64,000 nt of DNA from contig NZ_KB903359.1 in NCBI RefSeq assembly GCF_000379665.1, forward strand, positions 159,998-223,997. The letters run 5' to 3'. Origin of the DNA: Butyricimonas synergistica DSM 23225. GTDB lineage: Bacteria; Bacteroidota; Bacteroidia; Bacteroidales; Marinifilaceae. The notes beneath the pieces were generated by a model. That model was not told the DNA's origin and did not search any database. It saw only the letters and a program-made list of their open reading frames with translations. Made by a program: the position numbers and the translations under genes. This document shows, one piece after another, positions 27,218 to 34,917 of this stretch (position 1 is the first letter of the stretch; every line of letters starts with the position of its first letter).

Positions 27218-28123
27218 ATGAAAAGAGGATTGGTGATATTGATGTTGTTTCTGGTAAATTACACAATTATGGCACAAAAGAAAGAATTGACGGCAGACGA
27301 GAAGCAGGTGATACTTCATAAAGGGACAGAACGCCCGTTCACGGGTAAGTATTATGATTTCAAGGCGAAAGGCACGTATGTCTGCAAGCAATGCGGGGCG
27401 GCGTTGTACCGCTCGGAGGACAAATTTGATTCGCATTGCGGGTGGCCGAGTTTCGACGACGAGATCGAGGGGGCGGTGAAGCGGGTGCCAGATGTCGACG
27501 GGTTGCGTACGGAGATCATTTGCGCTCGTTGCGGGGCGCACCTCGGTCACGTGTTCATGGGCGAGGGCTTCACTGCGAAGAATACCCGGCATTGCGTAAA
27601 TTCGATCTCGATGGAGTTCGTGCCCGCCGCAGATGTGAAACTGGACACGGCGATATTTGCGGGAGGATGCTTCTGGGGTGTGGAGTACTACATGAAAAAA
27701 GCCCCCGGGGTGCTTGCCGTGGAGTCCGGCTACACGGGCGGCACGGTGGAAGACCCTTCCTACGAGGAGGTGTGCGAGGGGGGTACGGGACATGTGGAAG
27801 CGGTGCGGGTGTTGTTCGACAAGTCGAAGACGGATTACGAAACGTTGGCAAAGCTCTTTTTCGAGTTGCACGACCCGACGCAGGTGAACCGGCAGGGACC
27901 GGATTACGGCGAGCAGTATCGTTCGGAGGTATTCTATAACAGTCCGGAGCAAAAGGCTATTGCCGAGAAGTTGATCCGGCAGTTAAAAGAAAAGGGATAC
28001 AAAGTGGTTACGAGGCTTGCCTCGGCGTCTACTTTTTGGGTTGCCGAGGATTATCACCAGAATTATTACGAGCGAAAAGGGACTCAGCCGTATTGCCACG
28101 GGTACACGAAAAAATTCGATTAA
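27218..28123 (+). CDS. msrBA: Exported methionine sulfoxide reductase MsrB-MsrA fusion
   Basis: A 301-aa bifunctional repair enzyme reducing both epimers of methionine sulfoxide. An N-terminal signal peptide (LVILMLFLVNYTIMAQ, cleavage near residue 19) places it in the periplasm. MsrB comes first: zinc Cys pairs C56/C59 and C102/C105, HCGWPSF, and catalytic C126 in RHCVNS. MsrA follows: catalytic C151 in GGCFWGVEYY, then GYTGG, GHVEAV, FFELHDPTQVNRQGPDYGEQYRS. The B-before-A order is the reverse of the Neisseria PilB and common MsrAB fusions. No thioredoxin-like domain is attached, so a separate periplasmic electron donor is needed. Confidence 0.94.
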   Translation: MKRGLVILMLFLVNYTIMAQKKELTADEKQVILHKGTERPFTGKYYDFKAKGTYVCKQCGAALYRSEDKFDSHCGWPSFDDEIEGAVKRVPDVDGLRTEIICARCGAHLGHVFMGEGFTAKNTRHCVNSISMEFVPAADVKLDTAIFAGGCFWGVEYYMKKAPGVLAVESGYTGGTVEDPSYEEVCEGGTGHVEAVRVLFDKSKTDYETLAKLFFELHDPTQVNRQGPDYGEQYRSEVFYNSPEQKAIAEKLIRQLKEKGYKVVTRLASASTFWVAEDYHQNYYERKGTQPYCHGYTKKFD

Positions 28124-28172
28124 TTTTAGATTTAATGATTAACGATTGGGTGATTTTTAATCACTTAATCAT
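28124..28172. repeat. Family A repeat between msrBA and the fimbrial operon
   Basis: Contains TTTTAGATTTAATGATTAAC, GTGATTTTTAATCAC and TTAATCATTTAATCATT. GTGATT/AATCAC and AATGATTAA/TTAATCATT can fold on each other, so this may terminate both converging transcripts. Confidence 0.55.
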
Positions 28173-29138
28173 TTAATCATTTTCTTCCTGTAAGTACCAC
28201 GTCCAGCCGTTGAGGATGACGCTCACGCTTAGCCAGGGATTGGTGGAACCGGAAAGGTAGAATACCACGTCGTAAGAGTCTTTACGATCAAGATACTCTT
28301 GGTCTCCCCATTTGTTTTTGTGCTCTTCATGACGGAGCAGAAGGAAGAAATCTGTCAGGTCTACCTTGAAGACGGTATTGCCGGAAGTTTTGTCTTTCAC
28401 GGCGAAATGATTCAGACGGTCGGTCATCAGCCGCATGGTGTTGAGTTCGATAACACCCGTGGTGGCGGAGGACTGTGCCATGTAGTAAGGTTGGTAACTC
28501 AGCACGTCGTCGGGCTTCAAGGCGTTGTCGTGCCCCATGTAACCGTTCGATTCGGTGAGTTCGTAGGTGTAGTCGTTCACGTCGAAATTGCTCCTGCCCT
28601 GGTTCTCGAACACGAAACGAATCGTGTTTGTATTCTTGATCAGGTTGATGGTGGTTGTCGTGTTTTCTATTCCGGTGAAGTCCACGTCTGCCAGTTCCCC
28701 GTACCAGAGGGGTTCAACTTGTTTGTCGACGACGAGCGATGACTCGCGTTTCAACTTGAGTTCCAGCTCGGTGAAGGTGGACGTGCCGGGTTCGAGGTCG
28801 GTCACCTCGTATGATCCGTGTACTCCCGCCCACGCGAGTAGTTTGTATTGCCCGATAGGGAGAAGTAATTCCATGCGGTAGTCGCCGGTTGTCAGTGGAG
28901 TGCCTTCCTCGGATTTCATGAATAGAAACTTGCCCTCTCCGTCAAACACGTATAGATCCACTTTATCGACTTGCGTGTGGAACGCATCGGTGGAGAGCAT
29001 ATTGTAGTCGTACTTGAACCGAACAAGTAAGCGACATTCGTCGAGGTCTTCCCGGATACTGTCGCAGGAATGAAATATTCCTGGGATTAGTACAAGAATA
29101 CCCAATGCTATTTGACGGATTAGATTTCTAAGTTTCAT
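28173..29138 (-). CDS. FimB/Mfa2-family fimbrial minor subunit lipoprotein
   Basis: A 321-aa lipoprotein (signal ending GIFHSC, Cys about residue 25) with the Mfa2/FimB-type N-terminal domain: DECRLLVRFKYDYNMLSTDAFHTQVDKVDLYVFDGEGKFL, then GDYRMELLLPIGQYKLLAWAG. Mfa2 of Porphyromonas gingivalis anchors the short fimbria to the outer membrane and limits its length. It is the last gene of the operon, 92 bases after the major subunit gene and beyond a strong hairpin. Oddly, it ends in NGWTWYLQEEND, nearly the same tail as the major subunit (NPWTWYVQEENL), so it may instead be a polymerising minor subunit. Confidence 0.8.
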   Translation of the reverse strand: MKLRNLIRQIALGILVLIPGIFHSCDSIREDLDECRLLVRFKYDYNMLSTDAFHTQVDKVDLYVFDGEGKFLFMKSEEGTPLTTGDYRMELLLPIGQYKLLAWAGVHGSYEVTDLEPGTSTFTELELKLKRESSLVVDKQVEPLWYGELADVDFTGIENTTTTINLIKNTNTIRFVFENQGRSNFDVNDYTYELTESNGYMGHDNALKPDDVLSYQPYYMAQSSATTGVIELNTMRLMTDRLNHFAVKDKTSGNTVFKVDLTDFFLLLRHEEHKNKWGDQEYLDRKDSYDVVFYLSGSTNPWLSVSVILNGWTWYLQEEND

Positions 29139-29185
29139 TTTTCTATCTTTCTATTATGATTAAAGGAAATAAACGTTTGGGTAAA

Positions 29186-29213
29186 TTAAGTATGGGACGA
29201 ATCCCATACTTAA
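29186..29213 (-). terminator. Hairpin between major and minor fimbrial subunit genes
   Basis: TTAAGTATGGGA (29186-29197) and TCCCATACTTAA (29202-29213) form a perfect 12-bp stem with a 4-nt loop, 17 bases after the major subunit stop. On the minus strand the stem is followed by TTTACCC, a weak U-tract, so it probably acts as a partial terminator or a 3'-end stabiliser rather than a full stop. Confidence 0.65.
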
Positions 29214-29230
29214 TATCACGCGTAGAACGC

Positions 29231-30862
29231 TTATAGATTTTCTTCTTGAACGTACCATGTCCACGGGTTAACACCGATTTCGATAGCTAACCAAGCTTCA
29301 AATTCATCTTTCTTGTCCGGATCCGGCTCGATAACGATCGGGTAGCCCGGATTGTTGAATGATTTTACAGCGATGTCGTACATGGAGTTACGAACCACAC
29401 CGAATTCTCCGAATTCATTGTTAGAGTTATCTGTGTCGTTATCGTGTTTGATAGCGATCGCGTAGTAACTGATACCGGATTTGTAGTATTTCACGATAGG
29501 GTCACCATTCACGTCCTTATTCACGTCCGCGCCGTGAGCCACAACACCTGCTTTTTGGTTTTCAAAATCCTGTACAATTTCTGCAACTGTTCTAACTCCG
29601 GCTACATCCGGGATAACTACTTCCTGCACGGCAGCTCCCTTGCCTTGGAGATACTTCAGGTAACTGTTGAAAGCGGTCGTCACGTTTGTAACGTATCCTG
29701 CCGGGTTTTGGTCTATGTATTTGTTCGTCAATTCTCCCTCAATCCATTCCATCATCACGGCGTAGGTGTAGAAACCACCATTGATGTCCATCCAGTCTTT
29801 GTTACCTTCTTGTACATCGGTCATGCTGCCGTCAAACTTCTTGTACTTGGGCAAGTAAGTTGCTTTCAGCAATACTTGGGTCGTGTAAGCATACGTGTTG
29901 TCCTCCTTACGCTGGGTGTTTTCCGCACAGTATTGGGGTTTTCCACCTTGATTAGGATCTGTCGCGTGGCAGGGTGCAATCCAGACAATGCTGTTATTAT
30001 CCACGTCTGCTTGCGTGTAGAAATTGTATTGCTCGTCAAAATCTGCTGACGGGTAAGGAATGTTCGTGTGATCGAAGTTCGGGTCTTTACGGTATGAACC
30101 TAATCCGTATTCGTCGAATGGGGTCGCTGTACCCAAGAAAGTTTGAGTTCTCTCGGACACGGGATAGTACCATTTGTTCGTGAGGTTTACAACCCAACTT
30201 GCGTTCTCTATCACGGCAGCCTCGGTAGAAGCGTAGGTTACGAATACACGTACTTTTGCCACAACACGGTCTACATTGATTTTTAAAGCATTACCCGGTA
30301 ACTCTGCATCGTTTTTAGACGTGAACAATGGCAAGCCGGCAGCGGGAGAACCGTCAGGTAATGAAGGTTCCAAACCACCTTTGGCGTTGGTCATCATGAA
30401 TTGTTTGTCCGTGTAAATGTCCGGAATTGTCTTAATAGCAGCATTTACCGTGGCAAAGGGTTGACCTTTGGTGAAATCCGGGAAATTGCTGGGCGGGTTT
30501 ATAACAATCAATATAGATTTAGAGTTATCCGCAACAAGGAATGCATCGCTGATATTAGAAGCGTTGAGTGTGATTTTCTTCACGTCGGTTACCACGCTTG
30601 TCGCATCATATCCGTTAAAGAAAATAGCTCTGACTTCTTTTATCTCTGTTTCCTCGGGACTAGTAGAAGGATACTGGTCTGGGGTGTTCAATGCACGTCC
30701 CAAATTGGTATTGGGGTTGATTATTCTAAGTGTAGTCCAGGCTTCGCCGGCGGGTGCGATTTCGTCGCCGTCCTTTCCGGTCTTGTCATCGTTACATGCT
30801 GTAAATGCAGTGAATGCTAACGCTGCAAATACTAATGTAAAAAATTTGTTCATTCTTTTCAT
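29231..30862 (-). CDS. Mfa1-type major fimbrial subunit (type V pilin)
   Basis: A 543-aa fimbrilin lipoprotein precursor. The signal ends in FTAC (Cys about residue 22). In type V pilins the lipoprotein is cut after an Arg/Lys at the outer surface, freeing an N-terminal groove for donor-strand exchange; GRALNTPDQYP near residue 55 is a likely site. The N-terminal beta domain shows EIKEVRAIFFNG, VKKITLNASNISDAFLV and ILIVINPPSNFPDF. The C-terminal domain ends VNPWTWYVQEENL, placed where the polymerising strand is expected. It follows the OmpA-like gene by 23 bases and is the penultimate gene of the operon. Confidence 0.86.
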   Translation of the reverse strand: MKRMNKFFTLVFAALAFTAFTACNDDKTGKDGDEIAPAGEAWTTLRIINPNTNLGRALNTPDQYPSTSPEETEIKEVRAIFFNGYDATSVVTDVKKITLNASNISDAFLVADNSKSILIVINPPSNFPDFTKGQPFATVNAAIKTIPDIYTDKQFMMTNAKGGLEPSLPDGSPAAGLPLFTSKNDAELPGNALKINVDRVVAKVRVFVTYASTEAAVIENASWVVNLTNKWYYPVSERTQTFLGTATPFDEYGLGSYRKDPNFDHTNIPYPSADFDEQYNFYTQADVDNNSIVWIAPCHATDPNQGGKPQYCAENTQRKEDNTYAYTTQVLLKATYLPKYKKFDGSMTDVQEGNKDWMDINGGFYTYAVMMEWIEGELTNKYIDQNPAGYVTNVTTAFNSYLKYLQGKGAAVQEVVIPDVAGVRTVAEIVQDFENQKAGVVAHGADVNKDVNGDPIVKYYKSGISYYAIAIKHDNDTDNSNNEFGEFGVVRNSMYDIAVKSFNNPGYPIVIEPDPDKKDEFEAWLAIEIGVNPWTWYVQEENL

Positions 30863-30885
30863 TTTACAAATTGTTTAAGATGTGA

Positions 30886-32406
30886 TTAATAATTGATTTT
30901 GTTATCTATTCTTTTTTTAATTTCAATAGCATTGGCTTTTTTCTTTGCCAATTCTTCTAGGTTCTGCTTGGCGACTTCCAGCCCTCGGGCGGCTGCCGTT
31001 TGCAGATAGGTTTCCGCTTTCTCGTAATTACCTTGCAACAGGGCGAGTACGCCCATCACGTTGTTATATTCTGCCGGATAGCCTTCCGGGGTTATTCTGT
31101 TCAGGTAATGTTCAGCCTGTGCCAAGTCTTCGCGTGCGATGGCAGCGACGGCGGCGTTCAGGTTGGCGATCTCGTCCTTCGGGAAGATACGGACTGCCGT
31201 CTCGAACACGTCGACGAATTCCCGAGAACCGTACTCGTAGGTGTTAGCCACGTGGAACATCTCGTTTAAGCTCAGGTTTTGCGGGCTGGTCCCGATGACC
31301 GCTTTCGCTTCTTCCACGTCGAAGTTCTTCACGTTGTAGTCCACCTTGCAGATGGCGACACGCAAACTCGGGTAGATCGTCCGCAGCATAGTGCGGTAGG
31401 GGATACCCCCGGCTAATTGTTTCAGCTTGACTTTCCTATCCTCCGAGGAAGAAGTGTATTCCAGTATATCGAGAATCTCGTTTTTGTATTCCATGTGACC
31501 TGCTTGCACGGCTTTCGTCAGACCTGCCCAGTTCTCGCCCCCGAAGAATATATGGTATATATTGTGCGGGAAATCGTACTGCGAGGCAAGGTAGTTTGCC
31601 AGTGCTCTGGAGCGTCCTTCCGACAGGCGCTGGTTGCCTGCGTAGGAACCTTCCGGGGAAGCGTATCCCGTGATGTCCAGACGGTTTACCGTGACACTGG
31701 CATCGTTTTTCAAATCGTCGATCATGTCATGGATTTTCGCCAGTTCTTTCGGGTTGTTCATGTAGTCCGGGCGGATCACGGTTTGATTGACCACGAAGTC
31801 AAGGAAACATTCTGCCACGATCTCCCGGCGTTTGATCTCCTCCTTTGGCGGTTGGATATATACCAGGTAAGGGGTCACGATGTATTCTTCCACGGGCGGG
31901 ATGGGATTCAGAAGGCGTTCCACTCTCATCAGTTCCGTGTCGCCGCAACCGCATTCATCGTATTGCACGTCGAGTGCTGCGTCAGCCATCCACGCCTCGT
32001 AGGGAAGCGAGTAACGGTAGTTGAGCACGCCGTTTTTCTTTTTCGTCACTTTTTCCACCACGTAAGCCTTGTCCGTGTCCACTTGCGGGTTGTAGCCGAT
32101 CAGGGCTAGTTTGCGTTCGTGGGACAAGTATTCGTCCCGTCCCTTGAAGGACACCTTCGGGAGGTTGTACGTCCGTTCCGGGGTTACCAGTTGCGGGATG
32201 ATATCCATGCCATGTGCCGACTTGATTTTCATCTCGTTGAAGATGAGATCCAAATCCACGTGGAGTATGTTCTCCTCTCGTTCCATCCGCAGGGCTTTCA
32301 CGGTGACCGTCCCCGTGTAGGAACGGGTTTGAGCTGCCGCGGGAGCTATGTCCAACTGGAACATTACCAGTATCGTTGCTATATAGAGTATAATCCTGTT
32401 CATCAC
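30886..32406 (-). CDS. DUF3868 / OmpA-like outer membrane protein of the fimbrial locus
   Basis: A 506-aa exported protein (signal to about residue 25, IAPAAAQ). The N-terminal half has the DUF3868 region (YTGTVTVKALRMEREENILHVDLDLIFNEMKIKSAHGMDIIPQL). The middle, LDITGYASPEGSYAGNQRLSEGRSRALANYL, is an OmpA-like peptidoglycan-binding segment with the conserved GYASPEG...N..LS..R motif. The C-terminus has TPR-like helices (NLNAAVAAIAREDLAQAEHYLNRITPEGYPAEYNNVMGVLALLQG). Such proteins commonly sit beside Mfa1/Mfa2 genes and may tether fimbriae to the cell wall (inference). 8 bases after the DUF3575 gene. Confidence 0.85.
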   Translation of the reverse strand: MMNRIILYIATILVMFQLDIAPAAAQTRSYTGTVTVKALRMEREENILHVDLDLIFNEMKIKSAHGMDIIPQLVTPERTYNLPKVSFKGRDEYLSHERKLALIGYNPQVDTDKAYVVEKVTKKKNGVLNYRYSLPYEAWMADAALDVQYDECGCGDTELMRVERLLNPIPPVEEYIVTPYLVYIQPPKEEIKRREIVAECFLDFVVNQTVIRPDYMNNPKELAKIHDMIDDLKNDASVTVNRLDITGYASPEGSYAGNQRLSEGRSRALANYLASQYDFPHNIYHIFFGGENWAGLTKAVQAGHMEYKNEILDILEYTSSSEDRKVKLKQLAGGIPYRTMLRTIYPSLRVAICKVDYNVKNFDVEEAKAVIGTSPQNLSLNEMFHVANTYEYGSREFVDVFETAVRIFPKDEIANLNAAVAAIAREDLAQAEHYLNRITPEGYPAEYNNVMGVLALLQGNYEKAETYLQTAAARGLEVAKQNLEELAKKKANAIEIKKRIDNKINY

Positions 32407-32414
32407 TTCCTTAA

Positions 32415-32987
32415 TTATTTAATGAGATACACTAATGTGATTCCTACTTTCGTGGGACCAAAGTAATTTTTGCTGTCCTTTTTCAGTTTAAGCCCACAAT
32501 CGGCGCACGGGTATTTGTCATATTTTATATGCGCGTATCCCAACCCGACGACGGCTTCGATGCTCCAGCGTTTCTTCAGAATCCACGACCGACCGAAGCT
32601 GAATCCCGCCCCGTAGAGTTCGCCTTGGTAGCGGTTGTTCTGCATATTCTTGCTGATGAACGACCAGTTAGGCCAACCGCCCACGTTGAAATCTGCGTAA
32701 TGCGCGTGCAGCCCGATAAACGTGCGGGTGAAGCGCTCGCAGAACCAATAGCGTACTTCCGGTTGAACGCCGAAGTGTGCCAATCGCCTGCCGTTAGCGG
32801 GTTTCCACGGGTTGTAATTGAAGGGTACTTCCAACGTCCACTTGCGTGCCAAACCGATTTCCACCCCCAAATTCATTGTTGCCGTGGCGTCGTACAACAG
32901 GTTGCTTTTCACGGCAACTTTTTGTGCGTTTGCCTCGGGTAGAATCCACCCGACTATGAACAATGCTGCTATCAGTACCTTTTTCAT
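32415..32987 (-). CDS. DUF3575 outer membrane protein of the fimbrial locus
   Basis: A 190-aa protein with a signal peptide (MKKVLIAALFIVGWILPEANAQ) and an outer membrane beta-barrel pattern typical of DUF3575: VAVKSNLLYDATATMNLGVEIGLARKWTLEVPFNYNPW, then HFGVQPEVRYWFCERFTRTFIGLHAHYADFN and GAGFSFGRSWILKKRWSIEAVVGLGYAHIKYDKY. I chose the ATG at 32987, which starts the signal with MKK; an ATG four codons earlier (32999) is possible. The partnership of DUF3575 with DUF3868 and Mfa1/Mfa2 is recurrent in Bacteroidales and suggests an assembly role, not established. Confidence 0.85.
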   Translation of the reverse strand: MKKVLIAALFIVGWILPEANAQKVAVKSNLLYDATATMNLGVEIGLARKWTLEVPFNYNPWKPANGRRLAHFGVQPEVRYWFCERFTRTFIGLHAHYADFNVGGWPNWSFISKNMQNNRYQGELYGAGFSFGRSWILKKRWSIEAVVGLGYAHIKYDKYPCADCGLKLKKDSKNYFGPTKVGITLVYLIK

Positions 32988-33011
32988 TAATATCGTCATC
33001 TTTATTCTTGT

Positions 33012-34712
33012 TTACACGTTGATTACTTCTCTTTGCGTTATATATATTTTGATCCGGATGATCTGGCTTGTCGGCGATCCTGGGTCTTTTATCGTTGTCA
33101 GGTAAACCGTACCGTATCTTTGTCCGCTGCCATTTCTTTCCACGCGTATGTTTATAACCCCGTCTTCCACGATAATTTCGTCAGTAACATCCCGCATACC
33201 CGAGGAAGACATCAGTTTCAACCAAGTTTTGGCATCATCTTCTTCCACGTAGGCGGAGAGGCAATAGAATTCCGGGAAGGTGAGCGTGTTCTCTAACCGG
33301 CTTATTCTATCCCGTCGCTCGACACTCACTGTCTTTTCCAGGTTACCCAGTTCCAGTTGAACGGTACCGGCGGAAAACCCGGCTCCCAGTTGTATCTTGA
33401 CCTCTGTCTTTAGCGGACTGGTGTTCGTCACGATAGGTAGTGCCACGCTGGTGCCTGCCGCGGGACTGCTGATTTGCAACCCGGTTGATGCCGTGATGGT
33501 TCTTTTATCCGGGAATGGGCGTATGCAGTCCGTCGCTAACGTAAACGCGTGAAATTCTTTGGTCGTACCTGCATCGGCGTACACGATGTAGTGTGAATTG
33601 CTGACTCCCATATAATAATCGTTGTTGGAGATGATTTCATAGGAGGCTTCGTCCCGCACGGTGATCGTGTAATCCACTTGCGTGTTCGACGGCAGAGATA
33701 CTTTCGCGTCACCTACCGTGGAATACCCCGGACCCTTGACCTTCGTGATCGTGAATATGTATCGGTGGTTTCTCTCGATGTCCAAATGATTCTCGTTCTC
33801 GCCGATAAACGCCAGTTTATAAAAATATTCTTTACCATCATATATCCCGCGGATAATGATGTACATATCGTATGTTGTACTTGCCTCGTAAAGGTATACG
33901 GGATTTTCCGTTGTGGTTTGTTCCGTGCCGTTCACGACAGCTTTTGCAATATCGTCCGAATATGAGTTATTGTACCTGTATTCCACCCGATTGCTAGCCG
34001 GGGTAATCGCATTTCCGTTTTGCTTGTGTAGTAAACCTTGTTTGGCTGCATTTGCCACCATCGTTATTCCTTTAAAGTCAAAGCCGGTTTCCTGGTCTAT
34101 CACTTCCACCCGAGCCACAACCCGAAGCATTTCCAGTTGTTGGGCATCACTTCCGATTTTGGTGTTTTTATTTATTCCACCGGGAAGGTCAACCACGTGA
34201 CTCATCGGTAGTAATTGTAAATTAGCAAACGGGATTGAGGTTTGCGGGTTACTCAGCGGTTCGGTACACAACGCTTGGCAGGCGGCATCCAGGGACATAT
34301 TCTGCAATGCTGTTGCGAATGTACCGGACGAAAACGTGTAGTTCTGTGTTGCGTTCATGTAGAATCTTGTCTGGGGATTAGCCAGTATCAGTAATTTGCA
34401 GGCTTCAGCCTGTTTGGTCAGTATAACATATCGTTTGTTGGTACTGTTGATTGTCAACGCTTGAGCGGCTTCCACGAATTTCATGTCGTTACCCTTGAAC
34501 ACTAGCACCCATGGGGTCATATCCACGCCGTCTTCGTTTGCAGAAGAGCGGGACTCCGGAATCTTATACGGGTCGATCCTCGTGAACAATTCGAGTTGCA
34601 CTTTATCATCGACAACGATGGGCTCTTTTTCGGGAGCTACCGTTTCGTCGATACAGGCAAAACAAATGATTCCAAGGAATACAGTTATCCCTATTAATAT
34701 ATTCTTTCCCAT
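33012..34712 (-). CDS. Fimbrial-type lipoprotein, first gene of the fimbrial operon
   Basis: A 566-aa lipoprotein (signal ending IICFAC). The N-terminal domain is fimbrillin-like: KVQLELFTRIDPYKIPESRSSANEDGVDMTPWVLVFKGNDMKFVEAAQAL, a pattern also seen in tip and minor subunits (DUF4906-like; family name not verified). The C-terminal 150 residues contain two or three Ig-like repeats and end QIIRIKIYITQREVINV. I chose the ATG at 34712 (MGKNILIG) since it begins a normal signal; the frame opens at 34733. As operon leader with a tip-like architecture it may be the adhesive tip of the Mfa1-type fimbria (inference). Confidence 0.7.
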   Translation of the reverse strand: MGKNILIGITVFLGIICFACIDETVAPEKEPIVVDDKVQLELFTRIDPYKIPESRSSANEDGVDMTPWVLVFKGNDMKFVEAAQALTINSTNKRYVILTKQAEACKLLILANPQTRFYMNATQNYTFSSGTFATALQNMSLDAACQALCTEPLSNPQTSIPFANLQLLPMSHVVDLPGGINKNTKIGSDAQQLEMLRVVARVEVIDQETGFDFKGITMVANAAKQGLLHKQNGNAITPASNRVEYRYNNSYSDDIAKAVVNGTEQTTTENPVYLYEASTTYDMYIIIRGIYDGKEYFYKLAFIGENENHLDIERNHRYIFTITKVKGPGYSTVGDAKVSLPSNTQVDYTITVRDEASYEIISNNDYYMGVSNSHYIVYADAGTTKEFHAFTLATDCIRPFPDKRTITASTGLQISSPAAGTSVALPIVTNTSPLKTEVKIQLGAGFSAGTVQLELGNLEKTVSVERRDRISRLENTLTFPEFYCLSAYVEEDDAKTWLKLMSSSGMRDVTDEIIVEDGVINIRVERNGSGQRYGTVYLTTIKDPGSPTSQIIRIKIYITQREVINV

Positions 34713-34799
34713 TTTACTAAAATGTCCCTCCATAATACTTCAAATTCCCGATCTTTTTTGTCGAATGCTTCATGCTATTTGTTGTACTTCGACTTTTTG

Positions 34800-34826
34800 C
34801 TTCCGGTTTCGGGAAACTCCCGGAAG
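34800..34826 (-). repeat. Inverted repeat in the leader of the fimbrial operon
   Basis: CTTCCGG (34800-34806) and CCGGAAG (34820-34826) flank a nested GTTTC-GG-GAAAC palindrome (34806-34817). It lies between the promoter-like box at 34850 and the first fimbrial gene. It could be an operator or an mRNA leader structure. Confidence 0.4.
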
Positions 34827-34849
34827 GAACCTTACCCTTAATAATTTGT

Positions 34850-34857
34850 CAAAAATA
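34850..34857 (-). promoter_or_regulatory. Candidate -7 box for the fimbrial operon
   Basis: TATTTTTG on the minus strand fits TAnnTTTG, 138 bases before the ATG at 34712. Without a -33 box it could need an activator such as the adjacent AraC protein (inference). Confidence 0.35.
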
Positions 34858-34917
34858 CGCTATGAGTATTAATTAACGATTATCAATATTTCCCTTTTTG
34901 TTTGCAATTTTCTCCAT

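Noticed and set aside
26549-27952. A 467-codon minus-strand frame covering the DUF308 gene and antisense to msrBA
   Set aside because: Only the last 180 codons read as a protein (DUF308). The upstream part lies opposite a well-supported gene and shows His/Arg-rich shadow composition, so I start the gene at 27091.
31417-32109. A 230-codon plus-strand frame opposite the DUF3868 gene
   Set aside because: Antisense shadow of a gene with a clear signal peptide and OmpA-like motif; Val/His/Arg-rich sequence without domain signals.
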